From Ilex aquifolium (taxonomy: Eukaryota > Streptophyta > Magnoliopsida > Aquifoliales > Aquifoliaceae), in the NCBI GenBank assembly GCA_951799425.1, contig OX637393.1, forward strand, positions 13,312,744 through 13,376,743: a stretch of DNA of 64,000 nt. Direction: 5' to 3'. The translations under genes were made by a program, and so were the position numbers. Below, piece after piece: positions 10,089 through 20,718 of the stretch (positions are counted from its first letter, which is position 1; each line of letters opens with the position of its first letter). The notes under the pieces are model-generated. The model did no database searches. It was not told the origin of the DNA and saw nothing but the letters and a program-made list of their open reading frames with translations.

Positions 10089-11179
10089 CTAGTCCTTCTT
10101 AGGCCAGGACTCCAGCTCAGCCACTTCCTCCTTCAGATGGGCATTCTCTTCCTTCAACTCGTCTCTCTCTTGCTCAGCCTTATGGAGTGAATCAAGAAGT
10201 TTCTGACCTGCTGGAGTGAGGAAAATAGTGGAAAGAGATTCAGGAGAAAAGGAGCCATCCCTCTTACGTCTCTTAGAACTCGCTCCAGTGTCCCCATCTT
10301 CATCAGAATCTCCCTCTTCATCAGAATTAGAGAAAGAGGTCCAGGAAGAGTAGGGGAGAGAGGAAAATTCATATTCAGTGGCCTCAGCCCCAAGCAGATA
10401 AAGGTTTGCACTCGTCATCAACTCAGAATAAGACCTAGGCTCGACGAGCAGCAACTTATCAATGTTCATCATCTCTGGCACATCCAGATCAGGGGGACCT
10501 GAGCAACAAGAGTATAATAAGAATATGTCTTTCAGAGAAACGTATAGACAAAAGAGCTCAGCTAGAACTTACTAATGCGTGAGAAGCTCTTCCAGGACCG
10601 AGGAATCCTAGCCTCACGACAGCGATCCTCAGGAGACCGCCAGGACTCCCCAGAAACAAAAAAGAAACGACTAGACCATCCTTCAGGATTGGGGGGAAAG
10701 CCGAGAACCAAAGGCCGTAATTTAAAATTCCTCCAACGGAAGAAGCTGAAGCAGGGGGCGTCGTCTTCTTCGATCTCGAAGAAGTATAAGAACTCAAAGA
10801 CAAAAGGGAACCTGCCGAGACCATGCAGGCGGCAGAACAGGAAGAAGCTTACCATAGCGGCCCATCCTCGTGGGGAAAGGCGAGAAGGGCATAGGCCATA
10901 GTAGGCAAGAACTCGCCCTATGGCTGGATGAATGGGAAGGCGAAGTTCCATATCCATGGCGCCTTTAAAAAAGCAAACTTCCCCTCGAGGAAGGTAGCTA
11001 CAGGGCTCATCGGGAGTAGGAACCCTAAGAGAAAGATCAAGATCAGGAAAAAATCGCCTCTTAATGGCAACCAAATCAGAAAGTTTCATGGTCGAAGGAG
11101 TTAAGTATCGACGTTGCCACTTCCATTCAATTCCGAAGGAAGTACGATCCTGGAAAAGGGAAGAAGCAGAGGCAGCCAT
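10089..11179 (-). CDS. Antisense gene Y of the composite element: spliced 338-aa Transposase_28-like protein with coiled coil
   Basis: Two exons: 11179-10573 and 10498-10089. The 74-base intron has donor GTAAGT and acceptor TTGCTCAG and splits a Ser codon; joined length is 1017 bases, 339 codons with stop. Exon 1 (about 202 aa) has FFKGAMDMELRLPIHP, YYGLCPSRLSPRGW and SFFLFCRL blocks, resembling the plant 'putative gypsy type transposon' family (Transposase_28). Exon 2 holds an acidic Ser/Asp/Glu stretch, an RKR basic patch and a C-terminal coiled coil (LHKAEQERDELKEENAHLKE). The start MAASASS is the first Met of the open frame. The reading frame is intact. The function of these proteins is not known; antisense extra genes are a known feature of Tat elements. 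The copy in element 2 has the same length and intron position. Confidence 0.75.
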
Positions 11180-12225
11180 TGAAGGTTAGGGTAAAGACAG
11201 AGAATGGTCACAAGAAGCCAAGAGGAAACTCAAGGATATTTTCTGCAAAGAGAGGAAAGAAACTTAACAGAAGATAGGAGACTTAAAGGAATCAGTAAGT
11301 ATTTAGGAAACCAAGGGCCACGCGAAAGGGAGTCGGCTGCCTTTTTGGTTTCTTAATTAATAGAGGTGGTTACGGTTATGGAAAACGGTTGGGAAAAAGG
11401 CGGGAAAATGAATCAGCGCAAGATTAACCCTCCTATCGCACTCAAAACAACTGAAGAAAATTCTGACCCCACCCAAGCAGAACATTCTTCATGTTTGAGC
11501 TCAGCCCGGTCAAAAACAGAGCACCTATATAGCAAGTCTTTGAGACCTGCAGTTCCAAGAGCCCTGCTCACATCAGAATGGAAAAGTTCCTAATGGGTTC
11601 CTCAGATGATCAAAAGAACTTAGCAGCTCATGAAGTCCATAGCCTTGCTTGAAGGAGGACTGAGGCACTTCTCAAAGCAAGGGGGGTAAGGGAGGTACAA
11701 GAAAAAGAAAACACAGAAGAAAGTTCACAAAAAGAGCCATGAAGCTCAGAAAGAACTTTTAAGTTCAGATAGAAGAGCCCCGAAGCTCAGTAAGAACTTT
11801 AAAGTACACAAAAAAGGCCATGTAACCCAGTAGGAACTCGCCAGTTCACAATACCAAGCTGTGTGGCTCAGAATGAAGGAGAAAAGGGAAGGGATCCCTA
11901 AGATACCAACTACCGAGCTCAACAGCTCAGGAGAAGTCATCTAAGCACAACACCAAGTCTTCTATACTCTTCAAATCTAGTAATGTCGCCTCAAGAAGTG
12001 CACAGCACCCCTCAAAGCGAAGGGGGGAAGGGGAGTATGTAAAGCAAAACAAGTAAGTTGTGCAGTTCGAAATTGAAATTCAAAGGTATATATGTGCTAA
12101 GCCAGCAAAGGAAAAACATATGAAGATTGCAAAGTAACACAAAAATCCTAGCCCGAGGCAAAGTTGCATTAAAAAAAAAAAAAAAAAACATTCTTACAAA
12201 GAAAAGAGGTTACAACTAAAAAATC
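11180..12225. other. Spacer between the two antisense genes
   Basis: Serves as upstream region of gene Y and 3' region of gene X. A TATTAATTAA-like box lies on the minus strand near 11353-11364 and is conserved in element 2 near 31341-31352. Imperfect repeats of AGAACTTT and AAGCTCAG-type words run from 11730 to 11870, and a 20-base A-run is at 12170-12188. No convincing coding frame. Confidence 0.45.
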
Positions 12226-14826
12226 CTAAGTTTTTGGAGGAGGAGTGGACAGAAGATCCTGCAGCTCGGCGGATGCAGCCTCAACAAGAGTGGCAGAACT
12301 CAGGAGCTCAGGGGGCAAGGATCCCAAAGCTGGAGGAGTAGAATTGTCAGGAACGCTGACCCCAGGAGCCTCTGCCCTATCTGGTAATGATCCTTGTTCA
12401 AGAGCTTCGGTCACCAGGTCAGCAGAGAAGGACGCAGCACGAACAATCGAGGGAGGAGCAGGTATATCCTGGAGCAGGGCTTCAGGAGGAAGAGCTGAGG
12501 TATCTTCCTCACCATCAGAGTCAGTTTCTTCCAATTCCCCTTCTGTTGGGATAGGAAAATTGAAATCTAGGTCAGGAAAATTCTTGCAAGCCTTGCGCTG
12601 AAAAGCAATCCATCCAGAGGCCCATTGGGTGGTAGCTTCATCAGTCAGCTCAGCTATTAAATCACTCTTCTCCTTGACCTCCTTGTGGAGAATCCCATTG
12701 GCCTCGCAAATGGTGTCATATTCTCTCTTTGTGAATTCAAGAGAGTTGCGGGCGTCAAAAGCATCCTGGTTAGCCTTAGCCCAGAGCTCAGTTTTGTGCT
12801 TCAGCTCATCCCCCACAATCCTTAGCTCGTTGCGAGCCTTCTTCTCTCCCTCCTCAGCCTTGAGCTTGGCCGCTTGAAAGCCCTTGAGATCAGAGGATTG
12901 CTTCTCCAACTGTTCGGTTAGAGCCTTTACTTGGTTTCTGAGATCCTCATTCTTAAAAGCCTGTTCCGCAACCTTGAGCTCATACGCCTTCAGAGCTTTA
13001 ACAGAAGACTCGGAAGACCGAACTCTCCTCAACAGGCCCTTTACGTGGATAACCATCTAAAAAGACAAAGGTAAATAAAGCAAGCGGCAAACAGCTATGG
13101 CGTAAGGTTAAGCGGGTGACTGAGAATATCGAGACTTACAGAGGTTGCTCCCTGAAGAGCTGAGGTGATGGACTCTTCAAGCTCCATAGTGGCAGCCCTC
13201 TTGATGTCAGACTCGGGGAGAATAGAGGAAACAGCCCCTGCGGCGAGCTCCATGTTTTCAAAAAAGGAATCCTTATCTTCCTTCACGTCGGGTAGCGTCC
13301 CCTTCTTGCCCTCAGAACCCACCGGTGGTGTCTTAATAATCTTCCCTGAAGAGCTGTATTTGAAACTACCAGGTCGGATACGCGGGATCACATCCAAAGC
13401 CTTCTCAATCTCTGACGAGGAAGGAGAGGTCTATCCTCCCGCCAAGATAGGCTGGGTTTTTGGAGAAGGAGGGGTCTTCACAACCTCGGAGGAGCTAGGT
13501 GGAGGAGCCAGATCCTCAGCAGCTGAAGAAGATGTTGGCCCCCCCACCTTTTGAACTTTGGCCTGAGGAGCAGAGCTACTCCCAGAACCGACCTGGACCT
13601 TTCGCTTGCTACCTCTGCCACTCTTTGACAACTTATCCACCTTGGCCTGGATTTCCTCCGGGTTAAGCTTCATAGTGGAAGATCCAGGAAGATCTGAGCT
13701 AAAACAGTTAGATAAAAAGAAATGAAAAGTAAGATAAATGAACCCTTAGGAAAAAGGGGTTACCAGCAGCTCCTTCAGGTCTGACCACAGAAATTGGAAG
13801 CGGAGCCTCAATCTCTACTTCATGGAGGCTGAACCCTCTGTCCACCAAAACCCAAGGCAGAATGAGCTCGGAATACCTTCTTGGGGTGCACTTTGCCAAT
13901 ATCTCCCTCGCCTCTTGTTCCTTAGTACTGAGCTTGAGACGAGTACCTAAAAAAACACAAAGGCAGAGCAGAGTTAGGAGCTCATGTCCCTCGAAACGAG
14001 AAACGCAACTAACCCAATTTAAGGACTCACCCAAGTTCTCCGGAGAAGTCCAGGCCTTGGGAATACCAAGAGTATCCGACCTGTTAGCAGGATTGTATTC
14101 CCAGTTGGTGCCCCCGACAAAAAAGAAATGTTCCTTCCAGTGTTTGTGGGAGGTCGGAATGTTAGAAATAAGCTGCCTAACATTGGCGCGTTTGGAGGCA
14201 TACAAGAAGCCTTCGGAGGTCGGTTTAACATTGAAGAACTCTAGGAACAAGGGAAGGGTAGGGACCCCTAGGTCTAAATCTCTGAAAATAACCAGAAGAC
14301 CCGCTAAGACACCCCAGAAATTAGGAGAAAGTTGAGAGGGGCACACATGGAAGTACTGCAGAATGGTCTTGAAAAAGGGATGTATAGGAAAACGAAGGCC
14401 ATTATCGAAGGCGGCCTAAAAAAAACAGACCCTCTTGTTAACCCGGGCGACGTAGGGAGTAAAACTGTTTGGGCTCAAGAGCTCAACGCCTTCAGGGAAC
14501 CTATAGCGAGTACGCAAAACGTTTAACAAGAAGAGGTTGAGCTTGCTAGGGCCCACCTGCTCAGCTAGCTTATAGGCAGCTCCTAAATACGTTGAGACAT
14601 CAGAAATCCCAACTCCACTGACCTTGCCTTTGCCTTTGTCAGACTTAGGGGGCAGGGGAGAAGATGTTAAGGGAAGCTCCTCGGTGTTGACCCCAGAATC
14701 AACGACATCTACCCCAGGGAAATTGTCTATCTTGTCGCCTACTTCCCCTAATTCAGTATCTTCTTCAGCTGACCTATTCCCTAAGAGTGAAACAGAGGAG
14801 CGAGTGGCTCCAGAAGAGGCTGACAT
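12226..14826 (-). pseudogene. Antisense gene X of the composite element: four-exon Transposase_28-like protein, two nonsense codons
   Basis: Exons, minus strand: 14826-14031, 13946-13764, 13693-13140 and 13056-12226. Donors are GTGAGT, GTAACC, GTAAGT; acceptors end TTTTAG, GCTCAG, TTTTAG. Joined length is 2364 bases, 788 codons, in frame throughout. Exon 1 starts MSASSGATRSS, has an acidic linker, then RLPIHP-like, FHVCPSQLSPNFWGV and GTNWEYNP blocks (Transposase_28-like, paralogous to gene Y). Exon 3 is Ser/Pro-rich. Exon 4 is a long coiled coil followed by a DSDGEED acidic segment. TAG codons at 14418-14416 and 13433-13431 break this copy; the second would derive from CAG by C to T. It may start further upstream, but MS is preferred because the preceding frame is interrupted in this copy. 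Confidence 0.7.
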
Positions 14827-15464
14827 GGTAGGAAGAGAAAAAGGAAGATTAAAAGAACGATAAAGGGAAGGGACACTGGTCAAGCACTCTCTAATGACCC
14901 TTGGGTCAACATAGTAACTCCCAATGGCAAGGATGTGAACTATAGACCCCAATCTACGAAGTGGGGAAGTGGGGCTAGGCAATGGTCACGATTCCAAAAG
15001 TAAAAGAACCGAAAAGCCAAAAAATGAAGCAACCACCTCGAATTCGAGGGATCCAGAGCAAAGGAGGGAGTGAAAGGAGCAAAGGACGTACCTAACTCAA
15101 GAATAGCGGCAAACAGAAGCCTGGAGCAATATCGAAGGGAGGAGGCGCTGCGAGTCGTCAAGACGAGAAGTAGGAATTCGGCTTCAAACAAGAAATCAGA
15201 AAAGTTCGAGAAAGGTGGTCTGAAATCGCAAGAAGAATGGAGACGAAGAGCAATGGAGAAGATGAATAGTGTAAAGAAACGGTTCAGGTAGCCGTTTTGG
15301 GTATTTAAAGCTTGAAAGACGTGGACTGAGACGTGCGCGGGAATCGAGGGGAGTCATGATTGCTGCGAACCGTCAAAAATCGTCAGCCATGTGAGAAGCC
15401 AAGGGAGACCACGTGTAGATCTAGCTCGGGTTGAGAAACAGTTCAGCCCTTACCTAAGCTAACT
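14827..15464. other. 5' region of antisense gene X
   Basis: Untranslated leader and promoter region for the antisense gene, just inside the 3' LTR. The block 15270-15345 is nearly identical to 35180-35256 of element 2. No independent gene is supported. Confidence 0.45.
15301..15310 (-). promoter_or_regulatory. Candidate TATA box for antisense gene X
   Basis: On the minus strand the sequence reads CTTTAAATACCC, about 480 bases upstream of the chosen start and transcribed away from LTR B. An identical box with matching flanks is at 35221-35212 in element 2. Conservation of this block between two diverged elements supports a function; no experimental start site is known. Confidence 0.45.
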
Positions 15465-15487
15465 TAGAGCAAGAGCTGGGGGGCAAC
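15465..15487 (+). promoter_or_regulatory. Polypurine tract of the composite element
   Basis: AGCAAGAGCTGGGGGGCAAC immediately precedes LTR B; it is the plus-strand primer site for reverse transcription. The same GCTGGGGGGCAAC motif precedes the 3' LTR of element 2. Confidence 0.7.
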
Positions 15488-16210
15488 TAATGATACCTAA
15501 AATAAACTCCAGAAACGAGCTCTGAAAGTCAGCTCAGCTAGGGAGCTCAGTTGGTATACGCTGAGCTCATCCACCCAGGGTCTGAGCTTGTCCAACCGGT
15601 ACTAGAGCTCCCAGCTGGAGACACGAAATAAGGGATGACAAGAGGACAGCAAGATGACACCAGATACCATCATAAAAGGAATCAAGCTGGAACCAAGGCG
15701 TAAAACCGGTAACCAACCAAGATCCTCTCCTAAAATTAAGGGGAATTCCACGGAAGAAGGCAAAGATCTCGAGATGGAAACCACAAAAGCCGGCCATTTG
15801 GATTCGATGTAACTCCGGGATTGGAGAGGGGGAGATGAAGGAAGATCCCTTCATTATAGGAAGCAAATCCGGATTAGAGGTAAGCAAGAGGCTATAAAAA
15901 GGGGGGGAGAGCCACAAAGGACAGGGATCCCAAAACTCTCATCTTTTCACTGCTGTAATACGTTCAACTTGATCAATAAGAAAGAGAGGAGCCAGAGACT
16001 CCATTATAGAGTGGACTAGCCGAGCTCAGGCCGGTGAACCACTATAATCTTGTTTTGTTATCACCCCCTTTCCCAAATCCCCTAAGCATCATATTGCATT
16101 GTCAAGCACGAGCCTTGCAGCTCAGACACCGTACTCAACTCCACCCAAATCGTTCATACCGAATAATCCTGTTCTATAGCTCAGCTCATTCGCATAGATT
16201 CACACCATCA
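15488..16210 (+). repeat. LTR B (middle LTR of composite element)
   Basis: 723 bp, begins TAATGATACC (one change from TGATGATACC) and ends CACCATCA. TATA box at 15892-15900. It is followed directly by inverted RT sequence, not by flanking DNA, so it is not a normal 3' LTR end. Confidence 0.9.
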
Positions 16211-19097
16211 GCATCCTATTTACCAGCCGCTGGTAAGTGGCTCCAGCGTTCTTTAATCCAAAAGGCATGACCCGATAACAGTATGTTCCCTGTTCAGTTA
16301 CAAATGAGGTCTTCTCCTGGTCATTGGGATCCATCCTAATCTGGTTATAACCTGAGAAGGCGTCCATGAAGCTAAGCAGCTCGTGTCCAGCTGTGGCATC
16401 CACTATTAAGTCGATCCGAGGTAAGGGAAAACTATCCTTGGGGCATGCTCGGTTGAGATCGGTGAAGTCGATGCACAGTCGCCATTTGCCATTGGTTTTC
16501 TTGACGAGGACCACATTCGCCAACTAGGTAGGGTAGTCAACTTCCCTGATGGCCTCGGCATGGAGGAGCTTGCTGACCTCCTCATTAATTGCTCTTTGCC
16601 TTTCGGAGGCAAAGCTCCTCCTCTTCTGTTTGACGGGCTTGCAAGTTGGGTCCACGCTTAGCTTATGGGTAATAACCGAAGGGTCAATTCCTTCCATGTC
16701 TTCTTGTTTCCAAGCAAACACTCCTATATTCTCCTTTAGGAACTGGATGAGGAGACCTTTGAGCTCAGCGTTCAGTCTGGAACCCACATAAACAAGGTGT
16801 TCTGGCTTCCCATCAAGCTGAATTGGTTCCAGCTCTTCTGAGGGCATTGGTCTTGTCTCCATTTCATCTCTCATATCGAGTTCATCCAATTGGATGTTCT
16901 CAACCTCCTTCCTCTTTACCGAAGCCATGTAGCATTCTCTTGCTACACGCTGGTCTCCTCGGACTACTCCGATTTCATTTTCTGTGGGGAATTTGACGAC
17001 CAGGTGATAGGCCGACGGGATTGCCTTCATGGAATTAAGGGATGGTCTTCCAAGCAAGATGTTGTATGCAGAGGGTGCATCGACCACTAGGAATTTTACG
17101 GTTGTGGTGGCCTGGCAAGGTGGGTCCCCTAGGGTGAGCACGAGTTGGATCGAGCCCAGGGGGAGCACCCTTTCCCCGGAGAATCCCAGCAAGTGAGTGT
17201 TTACAGGTTCAAGTCTCTCCCTTCCTATGTCCATCTTGTCGAATGCAGGTGCGAAAATGATATCCGCCGAGTTTCCGTTATCGATTAGAACCCGATGAAC
17301 GGTTCTATTAGCCACCACAGCTCGCACCACCAATGGATCATCATGAGTGTACTGACATCCCTCCAAATCAGCATCTGAAAAAGTGATAGCTGTATCTAAG
17401 CGTGGTGCTTTGGATACAGCGTGTACTTCGAGAGCTTCTTCGGCTATGATCCGTCGGAGGTGTGCTTTCCTGGCTGAGCTGGATTCTCCGCCTCCTGCGA
17501 ACCCTCCAGATATTACTCTAATCTCACCTAGAGGCTGCTGATGTGGCGCGGGTGCCTGCTGTTGGGGTGGTGGAGGTGGAAGAGCTCGGTTCTGGTTGTC
17601 ATGAGCTACGAAGCGACGTAACTGACCTCGCTGGATCAAGAACTCGATTTCCTTCTTTAGCTGAATGCAGTCATCAGTGTGGTGACCATGATCTCTGTGG
17701 TAGTCGCAGTACTTCGTGGGGTCTCTCTTGGCCGGATCTGCCTTCATCCGAGGTAGCCATCTTAAGAACTTCTCGTTTTGGACCTCATACAGAACTTGTG
17801 ACACAGTGGCAGTGAGTGGGGTGAATCGCTGAGGTCCGTATCTGGGTTGTAGTTCAGGCTGCATGGGGCCCAGGCGATCTCTAACATTTCCTCTTCTCTT
17901 TGGCGAGCGGTCCCTATCTCTTCTTGGAGACCTCTCTCGCCCTTTTTCCTTCCTGGGACTCCGATCCCTTTTCTTCTCTTCTTTTTCCTTTTCCTTTCGT
18001 GAGGATGTACCCCCTACTTTGGAAAGTAGTGCCTCTTCACCATTTATATACTTCTCTGCCTTGGCTAACACTTCAGCCATACTTGCCTGAGGATTCTTTG
18101 ATATGGAGAACATTAAATCCTTTGATTGTACTCCTAACCCTGCAATAAAGGCAGTTATGGCGAATTTTTCGTCTGGAACGTCTACTTTTAGTGTCTCCGA
18201 GTTGAACCTTTGGACATAAGATCTCAGGTTTTCTTGGGGCCCCTGTTTCACATTCAGTAGGTGGTAGCTCGGCTTTCTGTATATTCGGGCTCCTATAAAG
18301 TGAGATACGAAAGCTATGGAGAGCTCTTTAAAGGATTGGATCGAGGCTGGTGGGAGCCTGTGAAACCAGGCTAGGGCGGAGCCTTTCAGTGTGATGGCAA
18401 AAGCTCTGCAACGTATAGGATCCTGGTATCCATGCAGCTCCATCTGGTTCTTGTAAGTGTTGAGATTATCTACGGGATCTTTTGTTCCGTCAAAGACCTC
18501 TATTTGTGGCATCCTGAACTTTGGTGGGAGAGGAAAGTGCAGCACTCCAATGGTGAATGGGGACTCAGTTTGTTGCACCAAGACGTCCATTGTAACCGGA
18601 GCCTTGCTCTTTACAACCTCCTTCATGTGGCTGAGCTCTTGCTGGATGTCTTTGAAGCACTGCTCCCAGTGTTGTTCCCTTCTGTCTTGCGGGTAAGGGA
18701 AAAAATCGTCCCTCTCACCCCCATCATTCTGACTTTGCACTTCCTCGTTGTGGCCATTCCTAGGGGGTAGGTAAGGAACATGTCCCCTGGTCTGGCTTCT
18801 TTCTCCTCCTTCGTTGACCTCTCTAAGGGGGTCCTAGTGTCGTTGTTCCCTATGAGGGGGATTATTCTGGCCTTCTTGGGCCGGTCGTGCCTCCTGCGGG
18901 CGTTGTATGAGCTTTGACAGCTCTGTATTTTCCCTTAGCAAGCGTTTGTTGACGAGGCGAAGGGCCTCCATCTCGTTATTAATGGGGGAATTAGCCTCTT
19001 GGACGTTCCCGAGTTGTCTACCGTTGGTAGTTTCCTGCTGATCTTGCATTCGTGGTAGGTTTGTTTGACTTCTGCTCATATTTCGAGTTGTTACCAT
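16211..19097 (-). pseudogene. Inverted gag-protease-RT(5' part) of the composite element
   Basis: Read on the minus strand from the Met at 19097 (MVTTRNMSRSQ). Gag core with F.G..+P and YVQRFNSETLKV motifs, Arg/Lys/Glu-rich linker, and a Tat zinc-knuckle variant (CDYHRDHGHHTDDC, near 17720-17680) are followed by an aspartic protease (VLIDNGNSADIIF, near 17290) and the RT N-terminal half up to QRLVNRM at 16211, where it abuts LTR B. TAG codons at 18836-18834 and 16526-16524 both stand where the other copy has TGG. The last 330 bases duplicate the start of the plus-strand pol at 6212-6541. Gag builds the particle; protease matures gag-pol. Confidence 0.9.
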
Positions 19098-19139
19098 TAG
19101 TCACTGAGAAATCAGCTTATTTGTAAATAGGAACAGTCG

Positions 19140-19157
19140 TTCCCACAGACGGCGCCA
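19140..19157 (-). promoter_or_regulatory. Primer binding site of the inverted part
   Basis: TGGCGCCGTCTGTGGGAA, three bases after the U5 end of LTR C. The first nine bases complement the 3' end of plant tRNA-Asp; the rest do not fit it well, so the primer tRNA is uncertain. Confidence 0.65.
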
Positions 19158-19160
19158 AAC

Positions 19161-19874
19161 TGATGGTGTGAATCTACGCGAATGAGCTGAGCTATAGAAC
19201 AAGATTATTCGGTATGAACGATTTGGGTGGAGTTGAGTACGGTGTCTGAGCTGCAAGGCTCGTGCTTGAAAATGCAATATGATGCTTAGGGGATTTGGGA
19301 AAGGGGGTGATAACAAGACAAGATTATAGTGGTTCACCGGCCTGAGCTCGGCTAGTCCACTCTGTAATGGAGTCTCTGGCTCCTCTCTTTCTTATTGATC
19401 AAGTTGAACGTATTACAGCAGTGAAAAGATGAGAGTTTTGGGATCCCCGTCCTTTGTGGCTCTCCCCCCCCCTTTTTATAGCCTCTTGCTTACCTCTAAT
19501 CCGGATTTGCTTCCTATAATGAAGGGATCTTCCTTCATCTCCCCCTCTCCAATCCCGGAGTTACATCGAATCCAAATGGCCGGCTTTTGTGGTTTCTATC
19601 TCGAGATCTTTGCCTTCTTCCGTGGAATTCCGCTTAATTTTAGGAGAGGATCTTGGTTGGTTACCGGTTTTACGCCTTGGTTCCAGCTTGATTCCTTTTA
19701 TGATGGTATCTGGTGTCATCTTGTCATCCCTTATTTCGTGTCTCCAGCTGGGAGCTCTAGTACCGGCTGGACGAGCTCAGACCCTGGGTGGATGAGCTCA
19801 GCGTATACCAACTGAGCTCCCTAGCTAAGCTCACTTTCAGAGCTCGTTTCTGGAGTTTATTTTAGGTATCATCA
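19161..19874 (-). repeat. LTR C (inverted right LTR of composite element)
   Basis: 714 bp on the minus strand, same family as LTRs A and B. It differs by an 11-base deletion near 19731 and scattered substitutions. Its U3 end forms the right border of the composite. TATA box is the complement of 19473-19481. Confidence 0.9.
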
Positions 19875-20718
19875 GACTCTAAGTCTTTGATTGGTCCTTA
19901 GCTGAATAGGAGTCTCCTAGCGAAGGTGGACAAGGGAGCTCATAGCAACTTAGGTAACAAGGAGGTAGCTGAATAGTTGATGCTTAGTGGTTACATGTAG
20001 GCTCGTGTAAGGACCCTTCGTGGACTAATGCTGACCGGCAGACCCTTACCCAAGAGGCTGCTGAGTGGCAGTGGCTCTCCTAGGTAGGCACTGACCAGCA
20101 CAAACAACGTAAAAGGTGTCCTCACGAGCCCTTGGTTGAACTAAAGTCTTCCACTTGTGCCTCCTTAAGTGTGACCCACATGGTCTTGCTCCTTTGTAAC
20201 TGTTTGTCGGCAATAGCAAAGTTGAATGGAGTCCCCACATTTGGTGTGTTTTCGATCAATCTTTTGAAAATAAATTTCCAATTTTTTATATGTTTTCATC
20301 ATGACTCCGAATTTGTTTGAAATACCTCCTTTTTCAAGCTAATAGAATATATAAATCGAGATAAAATTTGGATCCTTGGCCTCACCACACTCTTCGCCCT
20401 CCAATCTTTCACTAGTAGCATGCCCTCAAAGTCACACACACTCTCTCTCTCCCCCCCCCTACACACACACCCCGGTACACCTAGACCCACAAGCACACAC
20501 ACTCTCCTCTATTTCTCTGCATGTTTCTCGTAGAATTTGTTTCGATCACTATCAATTGTTTCTTTGCATATCCTTCCTTTTAAACACCTAATAACATGCT
20601 AAAACTCCTTTCTTTGTAGCTTACGCCACTCAATATAGACGATGCACAGTCAGCTTTTCCCTCTAAATACATATTTCCTTCATTCACCTTTTTGGTAATT
20701 CACCTACCATTAGGGATC
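19875..20718. other. Remainder of old LTR and low-complexity flank
   Basis: Roughly 19875-20170 reads as the continuation of the old minus-strand LTR interrupted at 5484. From 20420 to 20500 there is a CT/CA microsatellite with a nine-base C-run. No gene seen. Confidence 0.45.

Larger units (their letters stand above)
5484..19874 (+). mobile_element. Composite Tat-lineage Ty3/gypsy element with three LTRs, one inverted
   Basis: Order on the plus strand: LTR A, six bases of the PBS region, RT(partial)-RNaseH-aRNH-integrase, 55-bp array, two antisense genes, polypurine tract, LTR B, then inverted RT(partial)-protease-gag-PBS and inverted LTR C. Both outer ends are U3 ends: TGATGATACC on the left and its complement GGTATCATCA on the right. 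The flanks are GACTA (5479-5483) and GACTC (19875-19879), a 4/5 target duplication, so the whole 14.4 kb probably went in as one unit. The gag to early RT part is missing from its normal place but present inverted. Confidence 0.8.
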
